Of a stretch of 64,000 nucleotides of DNA, positions 43,031-55,920 are shown in pieces. Source of the stretch: Xiphias gladius (Eukaryota; Chordata; Actinopteri; Istiophoriformes; Xiphiidae). The notes under the pieces are model-generated. The model saw nothing but the letters and a program-made list of their open reading frames with translations, was not told the origin of the DNA and did no database searches. Location of the stretch: positions 18,743,501-18,807,500 of the forward strand of contig NC_053413.1 of assembly GCF_016859285.1 (NCBI RefSeq), written 5' to 3'. A program made the position numbers and the translations under genes. Position 1 is the first letter of the stretch, and every line of letters begins with the position of its first letter.

Positions 43031-46000
43031 ATGCGCCTCCAGCAAGAAAAATATAATTTTCAGGTAGAGGGAATAAAATGTTTTATTTGAATTGGCAGCC
43101 TTTTATATCCAACTCTCCGACAGACGGCAAAGCAACAAGATGCATATATCAGAGCTTTCAGGGGGCAAAAATGGAGGTTGACATGAATGCTATTTAAAAG
43201 TCAAACTAGTGATTGCAATAACTTCCAAATGACTTGAACACAGCATTGGATGCTACACATTTCTAACACAAAACCTGCCACAGAAACTGGGTTCTACAGA
43301 CTGAAAGATGAGGGCATTGACCAAGTCTGGATGGTTTAATGAAATGCACTATTGCACTATGGGAGATGTAGTGTTTTTTCTTTTTCGTTTTAGAGCTTGA
43401 TAGTTTGGAACTAGAGTTCCCGTGATGTTTTGGCTGATGTAAACAGGAAGTATAATGTTGCCATCATGTATTCAGTGAATTAAGTGTGGGGTGAAACTTG
43501 AGCCCTGTTTTGTTGTCGTTATTTGTCTCCTTCTTCTTAGCTAATTGGAAGCATTAGAAGTATGCTGAATGAGCTATTAGCAGTTTGTGTTTGCAGTGTA
43601 CCCATCGATGTACAGACAGCTGTCACTGGATTACTCTTACAATGAAAAAAAATAAAAAATATGATCATTCTCAGGCAAGTTCTGGAGTAACAAGTTGCGT
43701 TTTTTTTAAAATACGATTTCTAAGCGGATTTGTGGACATTTATTCAAGATGGACATTGGACATAATGATATCCTAGGAAAGTATAAGTCAGGCTGAATCT
43801 AGAAATGTGTGTATCATTTTTGTGTGCTCGAATTTGACTGAGTTACGACTTCACCATGGAGTGTTGGCAAAAATTGCGGCAGTCGGCTGCTAAGGGTTTT
43901 AAAGCGCCTTATTTGCCTCCGTGAGCGGTGAGTCACAGTCTCCGTTGCTAATCCAACTGCTGACCATGTTGACAAATGGGCCAAATCGGCAGACCAAACA
44001 ATTACGCAATATCTAACTTCCAGTTGTTTTTACAACAAAGGCATGCACCTTTCCCCTTGCACCTCATGCAATAACTTTTCCTCGCATCTCTCCCCTCCTT
44101 CATCCCTATGGACTAAAAGGCAGGATTTCTTTACTAAAACTGAAAGTTTGTTGGGGTTTTTTTTTTAGTCTCTCTTGAAATTCCCCCGGTCATTTGGAAG
44201 TGAAATTTTAAATAAAACTCAAACTCAATTTACCAATTGCAGTATAGAAAAGACAGTGGGGTGACTCAATCTTCTTTGGTAAAGAAAAACTAAGACAGAG
44301 TAGACCCTTAATTTGAATATCTGGTGTCTAAGATGAAGGATGTTTCTTTTATAGCCTGATGTAAAGGCTTCAGCATTTAAAATATTGAAGGGAGAGAAGA
44401 GTAAAATGTGCCCTGGCCCTGCAGCCATATCTTGTGTGTCCAAACTAGGTAGGTTGATAGACCAAAGGCTTTGCAGTGTAAATCCTTTTGATTTGTAAAA
44501 TCAAAACTTTCCATCATGAAAGTCAACTGTGGAAAATTTTTTTGACCAAGCAGCGTAAGGGACTGCACTGTGAGATATTCATCTTCTGCATTCTCTTAGA
44601 AAAAACTCCAAGACACCTCTTTGAAGTCTGTGCAGAAATTGAAGGACACTGAGAAGGAACTTAGATATATCATCAGATACATCAAGGTGAGTGCATTTCT
44701 AATACAGGAGCTGTAAATACGCTGTTGATATCCTGTGTAGAATCGAAAGTTGGGTGTGCATGATCCCTGGAGACCACCAAGAGAGAAAACTTTGTCCTCA
44801 ACAGCACTCCACAGAGGCAGGAGTGGAGGAGAGTGAGAGGATTTTCACCAAGCTGATCCGCTCCATCGAGAAACAAAGCTGTGAGGTGAAGGAGCTGATC
44901 CGAGCCCAGGAGAGAGCGGCTGTCAGTCAGGCTGAGGAGCTGCTGGAGAGGACGCAGCGGGAGACAGCTGAGCGGAGGAAGACCAGTTCTGAGCTGGAGA
45001 AGCTCTGTCGCACTGAGGATCACATCCACTTCCTTCAGGTTTGACACTAAAGCTCACCCGGGCAAAGGTTTGTCCAACCTTGTCTTTATCACCCTTAGAA
45101 ATATTGCAAAAATAAGCTAGTTTGAATTTTCAGAGACACAAAGACAATCTTACATGCTTTTATCTCTTAAAGCCTTGAGTATTGCAACAGCTTCATCACA
45201 CTTATTTTTTATCTTTTTACACCAACTCCCAGTATGTTTTAGGATTGATTTTTAAGATCTTTTTGATTACCCCTCAGGCTCTTTGTTATATTTTCTGGGC
45301 TCATATTTATCACATTTTCAAGATTTACACTGAAGAATGCACTTCAAAGTCAACTTAGGAGTGTGAAGAACAAAAGATATTTACACGGTGTAACTAAAAG
45401 TAATATCCACCACACTTCTTGACAGATCCAGTTAACATGATTTTAAGTGCAGCATGGACTTGACATATCCGCAAAGTGATTTCTTCCTGGTTTGTCAGGC
45501 TTGTCGCGTTTGCAATCAAATGCTTTTCCTCTAATGTGGTTGTGTCGCGTGTTACCGCAGAAGTGCAAGTCTCTTCATTTCCCTACAACGGCTGTGGAGA
45601 TGCCCAGCACTGATGTACTTCCATATTTAATGTACAAAACAATGAGAGGAGCCCTGGCTGATCTGAAGGACAGTGTGGATGAAACACTTGAAAGAGAATT
45701 CAGCAGAATCTCTGAAAAGGGTACATCTCTTTTGCAATTGATTGCATCAGAAAAAAATATGAAGGGTAAATTGACACATTATCTTTTTCCTTCTCGGCTT
45801 TTGTAGTGATTTCACTGAAGGAATCCAGCAATCAAAGTACCTACGAAAAGGCTAAAGGTATGTACATGTTGTTTCTTGCGGGAAAATTAAGTTTAACAGT
45901 AATTCTGCTATCAGTTTAATGTCGGTCAACTCTGATTTCTAACAGCAAAAGATGCCGACACACCATACAACTCAGAACCGAAAACGAGAGCTGATTTTCT

Positions 46001-47713
46001 ACGCTGTGAGTACAATATTTTCATAAACCACATAACAAGACCAACACCATGTCCCAGATTTATATTGCGTACTTATTCTCTGCAGGCTTTTAGTTTGCAG
46101 TGTGTTCACACTGGAGAATTGACAAAATAAACCATACTCAGAATGCACACTAAATACAGTTGCTACTTCAGTGTGCTCTTGAAGCACACTATCCTCCCAC
46201 AATGCAATGCACAAAGGAAACTGAAGTTGAGGGTGGTGAAACAGCTAAAAAAAAAACATCTTGGAAAACAAAAGTATTAAATCTTATGAAAAAAACATTC
46301 TGATGTCTCTTTGGAAAGCTACTGCCCGTTAACCTTCACAGTTGCACGCATCATATAATTTCCTGTTAGTATGAAATGGTAAAGTGTGTTTATTTTTGTA
46401 TATGAACTACTAAAAATGTGAACTATTAATATGAAGTTTATACTGTATTGAATTGGTATGTTGTATTGATTTGGGACACAGTTTAACATGGTAACCTGGT
46501 AACATTTGCTCCTATAGTTATTTTACTGTTACGAATGTGATGAAATCATATCTGAAGATATCAAAACGTTTAGCGACTATTCTGATCCCAAATTAAGCTA
46601 TAGAAGGTTAAACTGACACTAAAAACAGGATCTTAAAACTTGACAAAAAGTAAATCTTTTAACTTCAGTGTTTGTTGTAATTCTTTTCATTAAGCCTGTA
46701 TTTATTTCCAAAATTATAAGCAAAGTCGTATAATGGTAGGAACTAATTACAAAGCCTAGGTTCGTCTTAAATATATTATAGTAATATTACTGTTGCTATC
46801 TACAAAAATAAAAGTATTTTGGTACAGAAATCTCCATTTTTAATTTAAACAGGTATCTTGTATTATAAATGCATTTCTGGCATTTGAAAGAAACCAAACT
46901 GCTTTAAAAAAAAAAAAAAAAAAAAAAATTTCTGTGATTTATGATTTTAATTGTGGGTAGACCTCCTGCCTGTTTGAGACACTTAATTGAAAAAGTGAGG
47001 GCTCAAAGTGATTCTGGTTCATCCTGAGGGGGACATTTGTACTAAATTTCATGGAAATGCTTCCAGTAATTTTTCAGATATTTCCGTCACACCCCTAGCA
47101 CAGCTAATTAGAATAGCCCAGCGGCCTTTTTTATGAAACCCATGACCACTAGTTGGTGTCTGACAACGTGTGTCTCCTCTGTCCAGATTACAACGATATA
47201 ACCCTGGATCCAACCACAGCCAATCCTTATTTATACTTCTCTGATGGTCAGAGAGGGGTGACCACACGTTTGGAGCCGCAGCCCTACCCAGACCACCCAG
47301 ATCGCTTCACCAGCTGGGCCCAGGTGCTGTGCAGAGCTGGGATGGCCGGGCGCTGCTACTGGGAGGTAGAGTGGGCTGGAAACGGAGGGGTTTCCCTCGG
47401 TATCTGCTACAAAAACATGAGCAGAAGCGGAGGAGGGAGTGACAGCAAGCTGGGACACAACTCCAAATCCTGGAGCCTGGACTGCTCTTACTCAGTCTGT
47501 TCATTTCAGCACAATAAGGAGAGTGTGGCCATCACAGCTCCCTGCTGCAGCCGGATAGGAGTGTATCTGGACCTCAGGGGTGGGACTCTGTCTTTCTACA
47601 ACATTTCGGACACAATGGTTTTACTTCATAAAGTTAAAACTACATTCACCCAGCCTGTATACCCAGGATTTTGGGTGGGATTAGGTTCCACTTTGAAGCT
47701 GTGTTCTCTTTAA
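41976..47713 (+). CDS. TRIM protein with RING, two B-boxes, coiled coil and PRY-SPRY (567 aa), TRIM16/TRIM25-like
   Basis: Exons 41976-42560, 44600-44686 (87 nt), 44805-45038 (234 nt), 45561-45720 (160 nt), 45807-45857, 45946-46005, 47187-47713; total 1,704 nt, all phases matching. The RING is FCCPVCLEVLRDPVTIPCGH with CLDCIEDYW and CPQCRQVF. B-box 1 is CSLCTGRTSKAVKSC and B-box 2 is CPQHNKALRLYCRTDQHC, then CSQCVRGGHKGHDT. Coiled coil is in residues 196-330. The PRY-SPRY exon (residues about 393-567) starts YYNDITLDPTTANPYLYFSD and carries CYWEVEW, VSLGICYKNM and YPGFWVG. Family role: RING E3 ubiquitin ligase with SPRY target recognition, often antiviral in fish. Its 3' end converges on eef1d with only about 120-180 bases between the stop codons. 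Confidence 0.9.
43031..44590. other. Intron 1 of the PRY-SPRY TRIM gene
   Basis: No alternative exon recognised. Unique AT-rich sequence beyond the end of the duplicated block; short open frames have no motif. Confidence 0.4.
46903..46928. repeat. Poly(A) tract
   Basis: Run of about 22-25 A in the last intron of the TRIM gene, possibly a retroposed-element tail; no upstream target-site structure was clear. Confidence 0.6.
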
Positions 47714-47890
47714 ACTGACTGTAGTCCTTCAAAAGCATTCAACAGTTTTCTAGTAACCTTGAAAATGTGTGGTTCAACATATTTATCTTTCACTGAGACT
47801 AATAATGAAACAGACAGACATTTGTGCTCAAAGCTTAGCTTTTTTTAATAACCGTGCAAGCTGGGAGCAGCAGCAACACTGTGGTGGAGC

Positions 47891-49761
47891 TTAGATCTTA
47901 TTGAAAGCAGCAACATCTACACTCTGGACCTGCAGAGAAAGAAGGAACAAGTCAAGGTGTATATTCATTTGAACATATTTATCGTGTTATACAGTGATTT
48001 ATTGTACATCAAAGCTAATTTATTTAAAATCATAAAGCATTTTTATGATTTAAAAATTCGAAATTTTAGAAATACGATTGCTTCCTTTCTGGCGGAGCTT
48101 TAGATAACCTGTTAATATGAGTGGTACCAGTCTTAATCCTAGGCTACAGCAGCAGGCTAGCTTAGTTTAGTACAATGACGAGAAACGGGGGAGGGAGACA
48201 GCTAGTCTTGGCTCCAATCAGCACCCCTACAGATCATCAACATGTTATCTCATTTTACTAAATATCTCAAAAATAAATAAATGTGAAATGAGTTTGTTGT
48301 TTCATAGTGGGTAATGGGTCTGACTATTTCTTGGCTAGGAGCACAAATGAAGGTGACTGTTACTTACAAAGTCCTCAAATTTGGTGATCTCCTCCTCCAG
48401 GATGTCGGTGCCAACTTTGTCGTCCTCGACCACACAGTTGATCTGCAGCTTCTTGATGCCGTAGCCCACTGGCACCAGTTTGGATGCTCCCCACAGGAGC
48501 CCGTCCATCTGCACCGAGCGCACACACTCCTCCAGCTTAGCCATATCCGTCTCATCGTCCCACTGAGGGAAAATAGAGGAGACAATTCAACACAGCATCC
48601 ACGAGTTACAGCAAAACAACTTGCAATCAGATGGAATGCCAGCATACATTTAACTAATCTTCACTTATCATTTTTGTCTGAGTTTACTTAAATGGATTGG
48701 GTTTCATTTTGGCTGAATGATTTAAAAATATTTAAGTAGATTTAGAAATTAAATTTTAACATTACTTCCAAACTTTTTTGAAGTTTCTTCTAATCTAGGA
48801 AGATAAATTTAAGGATAATCGGGTTTTTTCACAACTGTAGGTTCCCCACATTCAATCACAATAGCAATGGAAGCAGCATATTAATTAACTGATTAATATT
48901 ATGGTACCGATACGTACAGGCTTGACGTCCAACAGGATTGATGACTTGGCAATGAGGGCGGGTTTCTTGGCCTTCTTGGCTGCATAGGCATCCAGGCGCT
49001 CCTGCTTGAGGCGTTCTGCCTCCTCATCATCATCATCACTACCGAACAAATCGATGTCATCATCATCATCATCACCATTTTCCACTTTTACCTGTTTGAC
49101 TGGAGCGGCCTGGACTGGTGCTGCCTGCCCAGTACAATGGAAAAGGGAGGGAAAATAGTTGTAAAAGTGAGTTGTTGAGAGGGCAGGTTCATTTTTCCAG
49201 TAAGGTTATTTCTTCTTTTTTTAAAAAATCCGTTTTTGTTTGCACAATTAAAACATGGCGAAAAACATACAATAATAGATCATCAATAAATATGTGCACC
49301 TTTGCACATGGGACAGCTGCTGGTGCAGGGGTCTTTTCAAGCACAGCTACTCTGGTCTCCAGCTTCTGCAGGGCTGCTCTCATCTCCTCCACCACTAACA
49401 AGCAAAACACAAAAGGAAAGTGAAGTACCGATACTGCAAAACCATAACAAAAAAGCAAAAGCTCAGATGTGGAAAGGCTCAACGCACAGACACACCTTTG
49501 TGCAGAGTCTGGTTCTCCAGTTCAAGGCTCTTCATGCGTGAAATCAGCTCCTGGTCTCCTGCTGCATGTGAGGATGACTGCAGAAAGATAAATAAAAATT
49601 AATTGGCAACTGTCATGTTGCAGATCAGGGTTGAAATTGAGATGGTAACAAAGCAGGTGCACTATCATCCAGGCTGAGATCCAAATTCAAATCTGAAGGG
49701 AGGGAGCAAGCCACAAAAAACAGTCAAAGTGAGTCAAACAGTAGTCAAAGTGGTGAGGTTG

Positions 49762-49800
<39 letters not shown>

Positions 49801-52800
49801 CAAGGCTATAAGCTTTTTTTAAATTAAACAATTTGAATACACTTCACACACAATGCTGATGTTAAATTTTATTCCCTCTATCCCTTATAAAAGAGGATTT
49901 AATGTTTACAACGTCAGCATGCAGGTAAACTCTGCAAAGATTTTTTTAAAAATAAACCTTCAAAGAGGCAACCATTTGATGAGAACTTCTCACTTTTCTC
50001 CACAAGTAATTATTTAAAAGTTATACTTCAACATTTGGGAAAAATTGTTTGCTTTCTTGCAGAGACTGATCACACTCATAATTGTCTTTTAAATATATAA
50101 TTACAGTCACTCTAGCATAAAGACTGAAAGCAGGGGGAACCAGCTAGCCTGACTCTGAAATTTTCACCCGCATCCTAAGATCAGTTAGTGGCCGGGTATA
50201 CTGGCTAGGAAAAAAAAAAAAAAGATGCAGGATGATGGGAGAGCCAGCGGGACAGGATGAGGCATCTTAGTACTGTGAAAATGGTAACACACTCCACATC
50301 AGGCAGTAGCAGACACAGCCATCACACTTGGCTGTCTGACTCAGCCTTGCAGTGTTCCCAGGTCTGGACACGGCAAAGCTGAATGTGGAGGACTTACATT
50401 TCTGTGCTGCCGTTTCTGCTGGCGCCCTTTGGCCTGCTGCAGGGCCGTTTTCACCTGCACCCGGTGATGCACAAAGTTAAGATAAGGGAGGAAACGCACA
50501 AAGACAAGAAGAAAAAAGTAGCGGTTGTAGGTAGAAAGTCGGATGCTACACACGGATCATCAGAGTCGTCAGTAACATGATAGAAACTGCTATGAATGTG
50601 TTAAGAGAAATGGGATGAAACAACATTATTTTAAACTACATTTACTTTTTTTTTTACATCTCAACACTGAATCAAATGACCGAGTAACAAATCACTAGTA
50701 GTACCAAAATGGGAATATAAACCAACCACACAGCTCTACAGAGTAATATCTACAGATGCAATTACCTCCTGCTATTCAGAAAACTGGATCTTGTCATTTA
50801 AATCCAGTCCGGAGCGAGGTCCTTGTATTTTAAAGTGGATTTCTGAATTTTTGCCATGGTAAGATCTTCTTTCCTTCTGCTTTTTTTTTTTTTTTTTACC
50901 ATCTCAGTATGAAATTCGGCTTGTGTGTGAAAATGGAGTTCGGAAATGTTTTTGCCAAGCTGAGACAGAAACATGTTGACACTAACATATAGGCCTACTT
51001 GGGAACCAATACAACAACAGAAAAAATTAGAGCCATCAGGAAAACAAGACCTTTTAAGCTCATCAATGGGCTGTTGTAATGTCAGGTACAGGCAAGTACT
51101 GGTATTCTCTTTAAATCCCAGTTTTAAAGAGAGAATAGCAGTAGAGAATAGTGCCTATATTTGTTTACATTTTGTCAAACTGGTGCCATTAAAAGTATGC
51201 TGAATTAGCTATTAGCAGTTCCGGCTTGTAATGAAACCATGTATAGACAGACAGGATTATAACTGGATTACTTTGATACTGAAGAAAACTTTGTTCTATT
51301 CTGAAGTGTCTTTTTTTTTGCTGACTTATGTGGATTTAGGGATCTTTATTGGCTCTCTCTTTTGGTTTGTTCTGCTGAATGTCCATGTCCATTACGGAAC
51401 ATATGCTGTAATTTTGCTAAATTTAAAATCCTGGGGACAACAGGGGAATTTTTAATTTTTATCCCTCACCTCCCCCAGTTAATCCCACCCAATTGGGGCT
51501 TTAGCCGCTCAACAACCCAGCTAGCTTTGAGGATTATGTTGTAAAAAATATAGTAGCCCTTGTTGGAATGATGAAGTCAGGCTTACACTTACAAAAGGCT
51601 GACTTTTTAGGTTCATATTTTTTAAGTCCAGCTTAACACAATATTCACACACGTATATATACACTGAGTAAGTTATTAGTTGCTGCAATTGTTCCTCCTG
51701 TTCAAATTGGCCACAAAGCAATCCCTTCTGTGAGCTATTTCAGTGTAGGTAATGGGAGACAAAATCCAGTGTATTCTTCCCATGAAGAAGAAGAAAAAAG
51801 ACTTACAAAACTTCATCTGAGGTTAATGAGTTAGAAAAATGTCCACTCAATGTTTCTAAGTTACAGCCCTTCTACTATGATAGGCGTTCTTTATGCTTCC
51901 ATAGGCCGTTTGCTTGCACAGCCACTGTAGATGGACAGCAACACACAGAGGTAATTTCATACAATAAAGACTAACTCTGGAAGATTTTCTACTTGATCTG
52001 TGTAACAGACTGCTGAAGCATCATATCCGCTACTTACTCATATTGAAATTGCTTTATGAAGGGATCTCTTTATGACCTGCATGGAGAGGAGGAACACACA
52101 GCACAACAACACAGCTACCAATAATACTTTCAACGTACATATTTTTGTTTTAGACTGACTTAACGTAACAACATTTAGGTAGCTATTGATAAGAAAAACA
52201 TGATTTTTCCCTTGAACACAAGCAAAAACACATTTCTACTGTGAGCAAAACAGTAAACGCCACTGATGTAACCACACATATATGCACCTTACTGACAGCA
52301 CAATGAGGATTATGGGAGTAAGCAAGCAGAGGTAAAAGGGAAGATAAGCATCAGGTAACACATGTACAGCATGCATATAGCCCTTTTTTTGTTAAGTGCA
52401 GGCTAAAGGCTTTCTCAATTAAAGCTAGAATGTCCCAAATAACTTGCCGTGTATACTTGAATCACCTTTTTTCATTCAAACAACTATTCCCCCATTCTAG
52501 TGCTGGTACACAGACATTAATTTGTACAGTCCAGCCACTATAGGGGGTAGGTCTGCGGCTTATTCGTAGTACAATACTCACTCCATTTAGGGACTGCTGG
52601 ATATTCTTTCTGGATTTAGCAATGTCCTGCAGGATGGCATTAGCATCTTTCTCCTACAGGCATGTGTTGGTGAAGCAATGACGAAGCGGGAGCAATGAGA
52701 AAGACAGAAAGCAGTGTGCAAAACAGACAAAAGCAGGGTGGCGCATACACTGAACATGAAGGGTGAAGCTGTTATTAAAAGGTTTGTTTAATTTGAAAAG

Positions 52801-54191
52801 GAATGATTTTAAAACCTGTAAAGCCTTTTTCAAGGCAAAGGGCTTGTAATTTAATGCATCTAGAAAGGACCAGTAGTCAAAGTAAATAAAAATCGCCTAT
52901 AGGTTATCCAGTTGTGTCTGGTTATGCGCATTCTGGCAGCACGCTTGAAGGGTACATGATGACCTGACCTGCACCTCTCATGGTGCAGCTGTCATTTTCC
53001 CACTTAGGTACATGGATTCCTGAAACCTACTTTGTTTACTTAAACAAATTTCTATCCAAGAAATTGTCCCAACGCATTAAATATGTTGACAGCATGGCTT
53101 GTGGGTAATCCTGAGTAACTAGGAAATTGTTTCTGTGAAGACCTATTCCATTCACATCCACTGTATTTGGGAAGCAGCTAGAGCTGAAACGATTGGTAAA
53201 AAATAATCATCAACTATTTTGACAATCGAATAGTGGTTTCAGACATTTTTCAAGAAAAAAAAATAGCAAAAAAGGAGAATATTGTTTTTCTTTGGCATAC
53301 ATCATTGTAAACTAAATATGAGAGGTTTGGGTTTTTTTTTTAATCAAACAAAATGAGACATGTGAAAAAAATTGGTAGATTATAATTGATATTGAAAATA
53401 TGAATGAAAATAATGAAAATCAGCAGATGTTTTTATGAGGCATGTATCTCAAATACTCAGCAAATAAAAACAAACCTCTTTGTCTCACAATGCACAATAA
53501 GTACATGAGGAAATATGGCTTTTCAGATCGGGTGAAATGACCCTTCAAGAACTGGAAGTGATCACATTATAATCTCTGTCTGTTGTTTCCCAGACGTGTT
53601 TAGAAACTCCGCAGAGCCGCTGTTGCAACCCTGGACAGCCTGAGAAGCAGAGACAGCTGACAAACCACCTGACCCCTCTCATTAGCACGAGCCACTTCTA
53701 AATTGAGTGGCTTAACTCACATGCTCACAGCTGCCCCAGGCTGCCAAAGCGCTGTGACTGACGATGATGTAGCTATTGCTTATACCAACATGTTGGTGAC
53801 TGAAAGGGAGCTGTGTAACCACTGAGAAGGAAGAGTGAGCTTAGGAGGTGTCAGGCAGGAGAAGGAAAGGAAGATCCGACAGACAGAAAATGCCACAGGT
53901 GCAGGATTGAAAATCAAGGCCTTCTTAAATTTAAAAAGTCCTTATATCTGAAAATAATCAGGTTGAAACAAAACAAAAGTCTGACTGTATAAAAACAGAT
54001 CTCTTGCTCTGGGGCTGCAAATAAAAAGTATACTTATCAAAAAAAAGGTGAAAAATACATTGTTTTTTTTTAACCTGTTGCTGCTTTGTGGAGGGGCCGT
54101 TTACTCCTTCGTAGAAGCGCTTCTCTGCTTCATCGTAGCGGTGTTTGTCGAACCAGATGGTCTCTGTGGCAAGGCACTGCAGTCCACTCAT
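47891..54191 (-). CDS. eef1d: Translation elongation factor 1 delta, canonical isoform (287 aa)
   Basis: Starts at ATG 54191 ([20 protein letters not shown]); remaining exons as in the long form; 864 nt. It is the guanine-nucleotide exchange subunit that reloads eEF1A with GTP in the cytosolic eEF1B complex. Visible parts: N-terminal interaction segment (residues 1-63), a 57-nt optional exon rich in Lys/Arg/Gln ([19 protein letters not shown]), a leucine-zipper-like coil ([40 protein letters not shown]), an acidic CK2-type stretch ([19 protein letters not shown]), and the C-terminal GEF domain ([20 protein letters not shown] to VDVAAFNKI, stop 47893-47891). Length agrees with the 281-residue human protein. 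Likely ubiquitously expressed. Confidence 0.95.
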
Positions 54192-55920
54192 GTTGGTACT
54201 GAGGAGGGGAAAGTGAGGAATTAAGGATAAATTAGAAAGTGCAAAAACACAGATCAGTATTTGACAGTTTAACTACGTACTAACAGTCACGACCAGGTGT
54301 TAAATTGGTACAGTCAGCACAATCAGTGACAGGAAATGAGCGACAAAGATGGCTTGATTAAATGCTTGAACATGACGCTGCTATATTGCAGGTTACAACG
54401 GCATGCAGAGTCACACATAGTGATGTGGGTGGAACAGGGAGAGACAATTCAAAGCGTAACAGACTTTTTTTTTTTAAAACAACCAGCAAGCTGACATAAT
54501 AACAAGCATCATATTCTGTTTTTAAAAAAAAAATAAAATAAAAAATAAAAAAAACAAAAAAAACTTATTACATCTATGTGTAACTTATTACACCTCCCCT
54601 TCTAATTTTGCTGATGGGTTACTGCAGCAGACAGGCATCTACACATTCCTCAGTCAGTGAAACAGAGTTGCCTGGTCTGCAAAGTCTGGATTATAGAACA
54701 AAACATTGCTCACTGCCCAACCAACCCCCCTTAGTGATAGCAGAGGTCTACTTGATTGTTTAAAACACAGACTCAGTTTACAATACAGGACTCTAGATAG
54801 ATAGGGATGCATTAGTGATGTGTGCTGTTTCAGGAGTATATCCATGAGTTCGAAGGCTTCTTGGATGCCAAAACACTGCACAGCAATTAACATAACTCAA
54901 GATTTTACAACTCGAGAAAAGAAATCATTTTATCTTTCCTCACGATGATCGCGAGATAAACAGCAGAAATACAGCGAATACAGCAGCTGGATGATTTTGC
55001 ATGGTTCTGTTGTAAAAGTTGAGCGGATTCAACTTTTTGTTTTTTGCTGAAGCCCTCTGCATTGGCAACCCCGCGACAATGGACTGACGACCTTTAAATG
55101 AATGAGGGTGCTACATTTCGGTCTGAATGTGGCTTAAACAAGAAACTCCAAAGTTTCTATAAACCTGTGTATCAAATATATTATACACAATACATAAAAG
55201 TTAGCCTAACTGTAAAAAGGCCCAACAAAAATGCAGACAGACAACAAATAAATAAAAAAATATCATTATGGTTAAGTAAACTGAAAACACACATCAAGTC
55301 TCTCCCATTCCATGTGTGTCATACTTGTCCCATCTGGGCCTGCTTTCCGTCTCAGAGAGGCCCCTCTTCCTTTGATTTGGCCCCCTGCTGCCTTTGCCCC
55401 CCTGCTCGGTCTCAGAGGAGGTGCGATGGCGGCCTCTACTGTTCCGGCGGTGAGGGGTACCAGAGGCCTTTACTGTTCTGACAGGGTGCCCCTGATCCTG
55501 CTGCTGATTGTGGGTGCGTCTGGAGTGGAAGGTCATAGAGCCTCTGGTGCTCGGGCTCCGCGGAGAGGACGACAATGGTCCGTTATTAGTGGCGAGCCAG
55601 CGTTGGTAGCTGCTCTCGGCCTGCTCGTAGGCGCTGCGGTTGTACCAGATTCCCTCTGCCTGCATGCCCTGGAGGATGGGGCTTTGACCGTAGGAGCCTC
55701 TTGCCTCCATGGAGGAGCTCAACCACTCATCTTCAGCCCCAGAGCTTTGGCTCTCTGACTGGGACAAATGTGTGCGACGCCGCAGCCTCCCAAACTGGAC
55801 GTTGTCTCCACTGATGATGCCTCTCTCCAGAGTGGGAACATTACCCTGCCTGAAAGCCCCGACTGGTACGGCGCGTTGAGGGGCACCTCTTTGCTGATGG
55901 TTTGGCAAAGACTGATCCAT
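47891..55920 (-). CDS. eef1d: Translation elongation factor 1 delta (eEF1B-delta), long isoform reading frame (488 aa)
   Basis: Minus-strand exons in transcription order: 55920-55325 (long-isoform exon), 54198-54075, 52653-52582, 50454-50398, 49577-49496, 49394-49300, 49124-48918, 48562-48368, 47929-47891. The sum is 1,467 nt, in frame. The long exon starts at ATG 55920, with an in-frame TAG a few codons upstream, and its donor (GACAA|GTATGA) joins the next exon as AA|T ACC AAC ATG. So the normal start Met becomes internal. The N-terminal part is Arg/Ser-rich and basic. In mammals the long form (eEF1B-delta-L) is a nuclear, tissue-restricted heat-shock transcription regulator, and this exon fits that layout. 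It contains a motif ([20 protein letters not shown]) echoing the short form's [18 protein letters not shown]. Its use needs transcript support. Confidence 0.75.
48085..48245. repeat. Dispersed repeat remnant in eef1d last intron
   Basis: Contains GGCGGAGCTTTAGATAACCT and AGGCTAGCTTAGTTTAGTAC, GGGGGAGGGAGACAGCTAGT. This is the 'tagcttagcataaagactggaaacagggggaaacagctagc' type of fish repeat, also at 7095-7310 and 50025-50190. Confidence 0.45.
49771..49794. repeat. Poly(A) tract
   Basis: About 26 consecutive A in an eef1d intron (poly(T) in the transcribed sense). Confidence 0.7.
50025..50190. repeat. Dispersed repeat copy in eef1d intron
   Basis: CTTCAACATTTGGGAAAAAT then TTGCTTTCTTGCAGAGACTG and GCATAAAGACTGAAAGCAGG then GGGAACCAGCTAGCCTGACT. 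Same family as 7095-7310, here more complete. Confidence 0.6.
53177..53430. mobile_element. GGGCTGCAACTAAC-family MITE copy, reverse orientation
   Basis: AGAGCTGAAACGATTGGTAA, then CATCAACTATTTTGACAATC GAATAG, then remnants of the body. Located in the eef1d intron. Confidence 0.6.
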
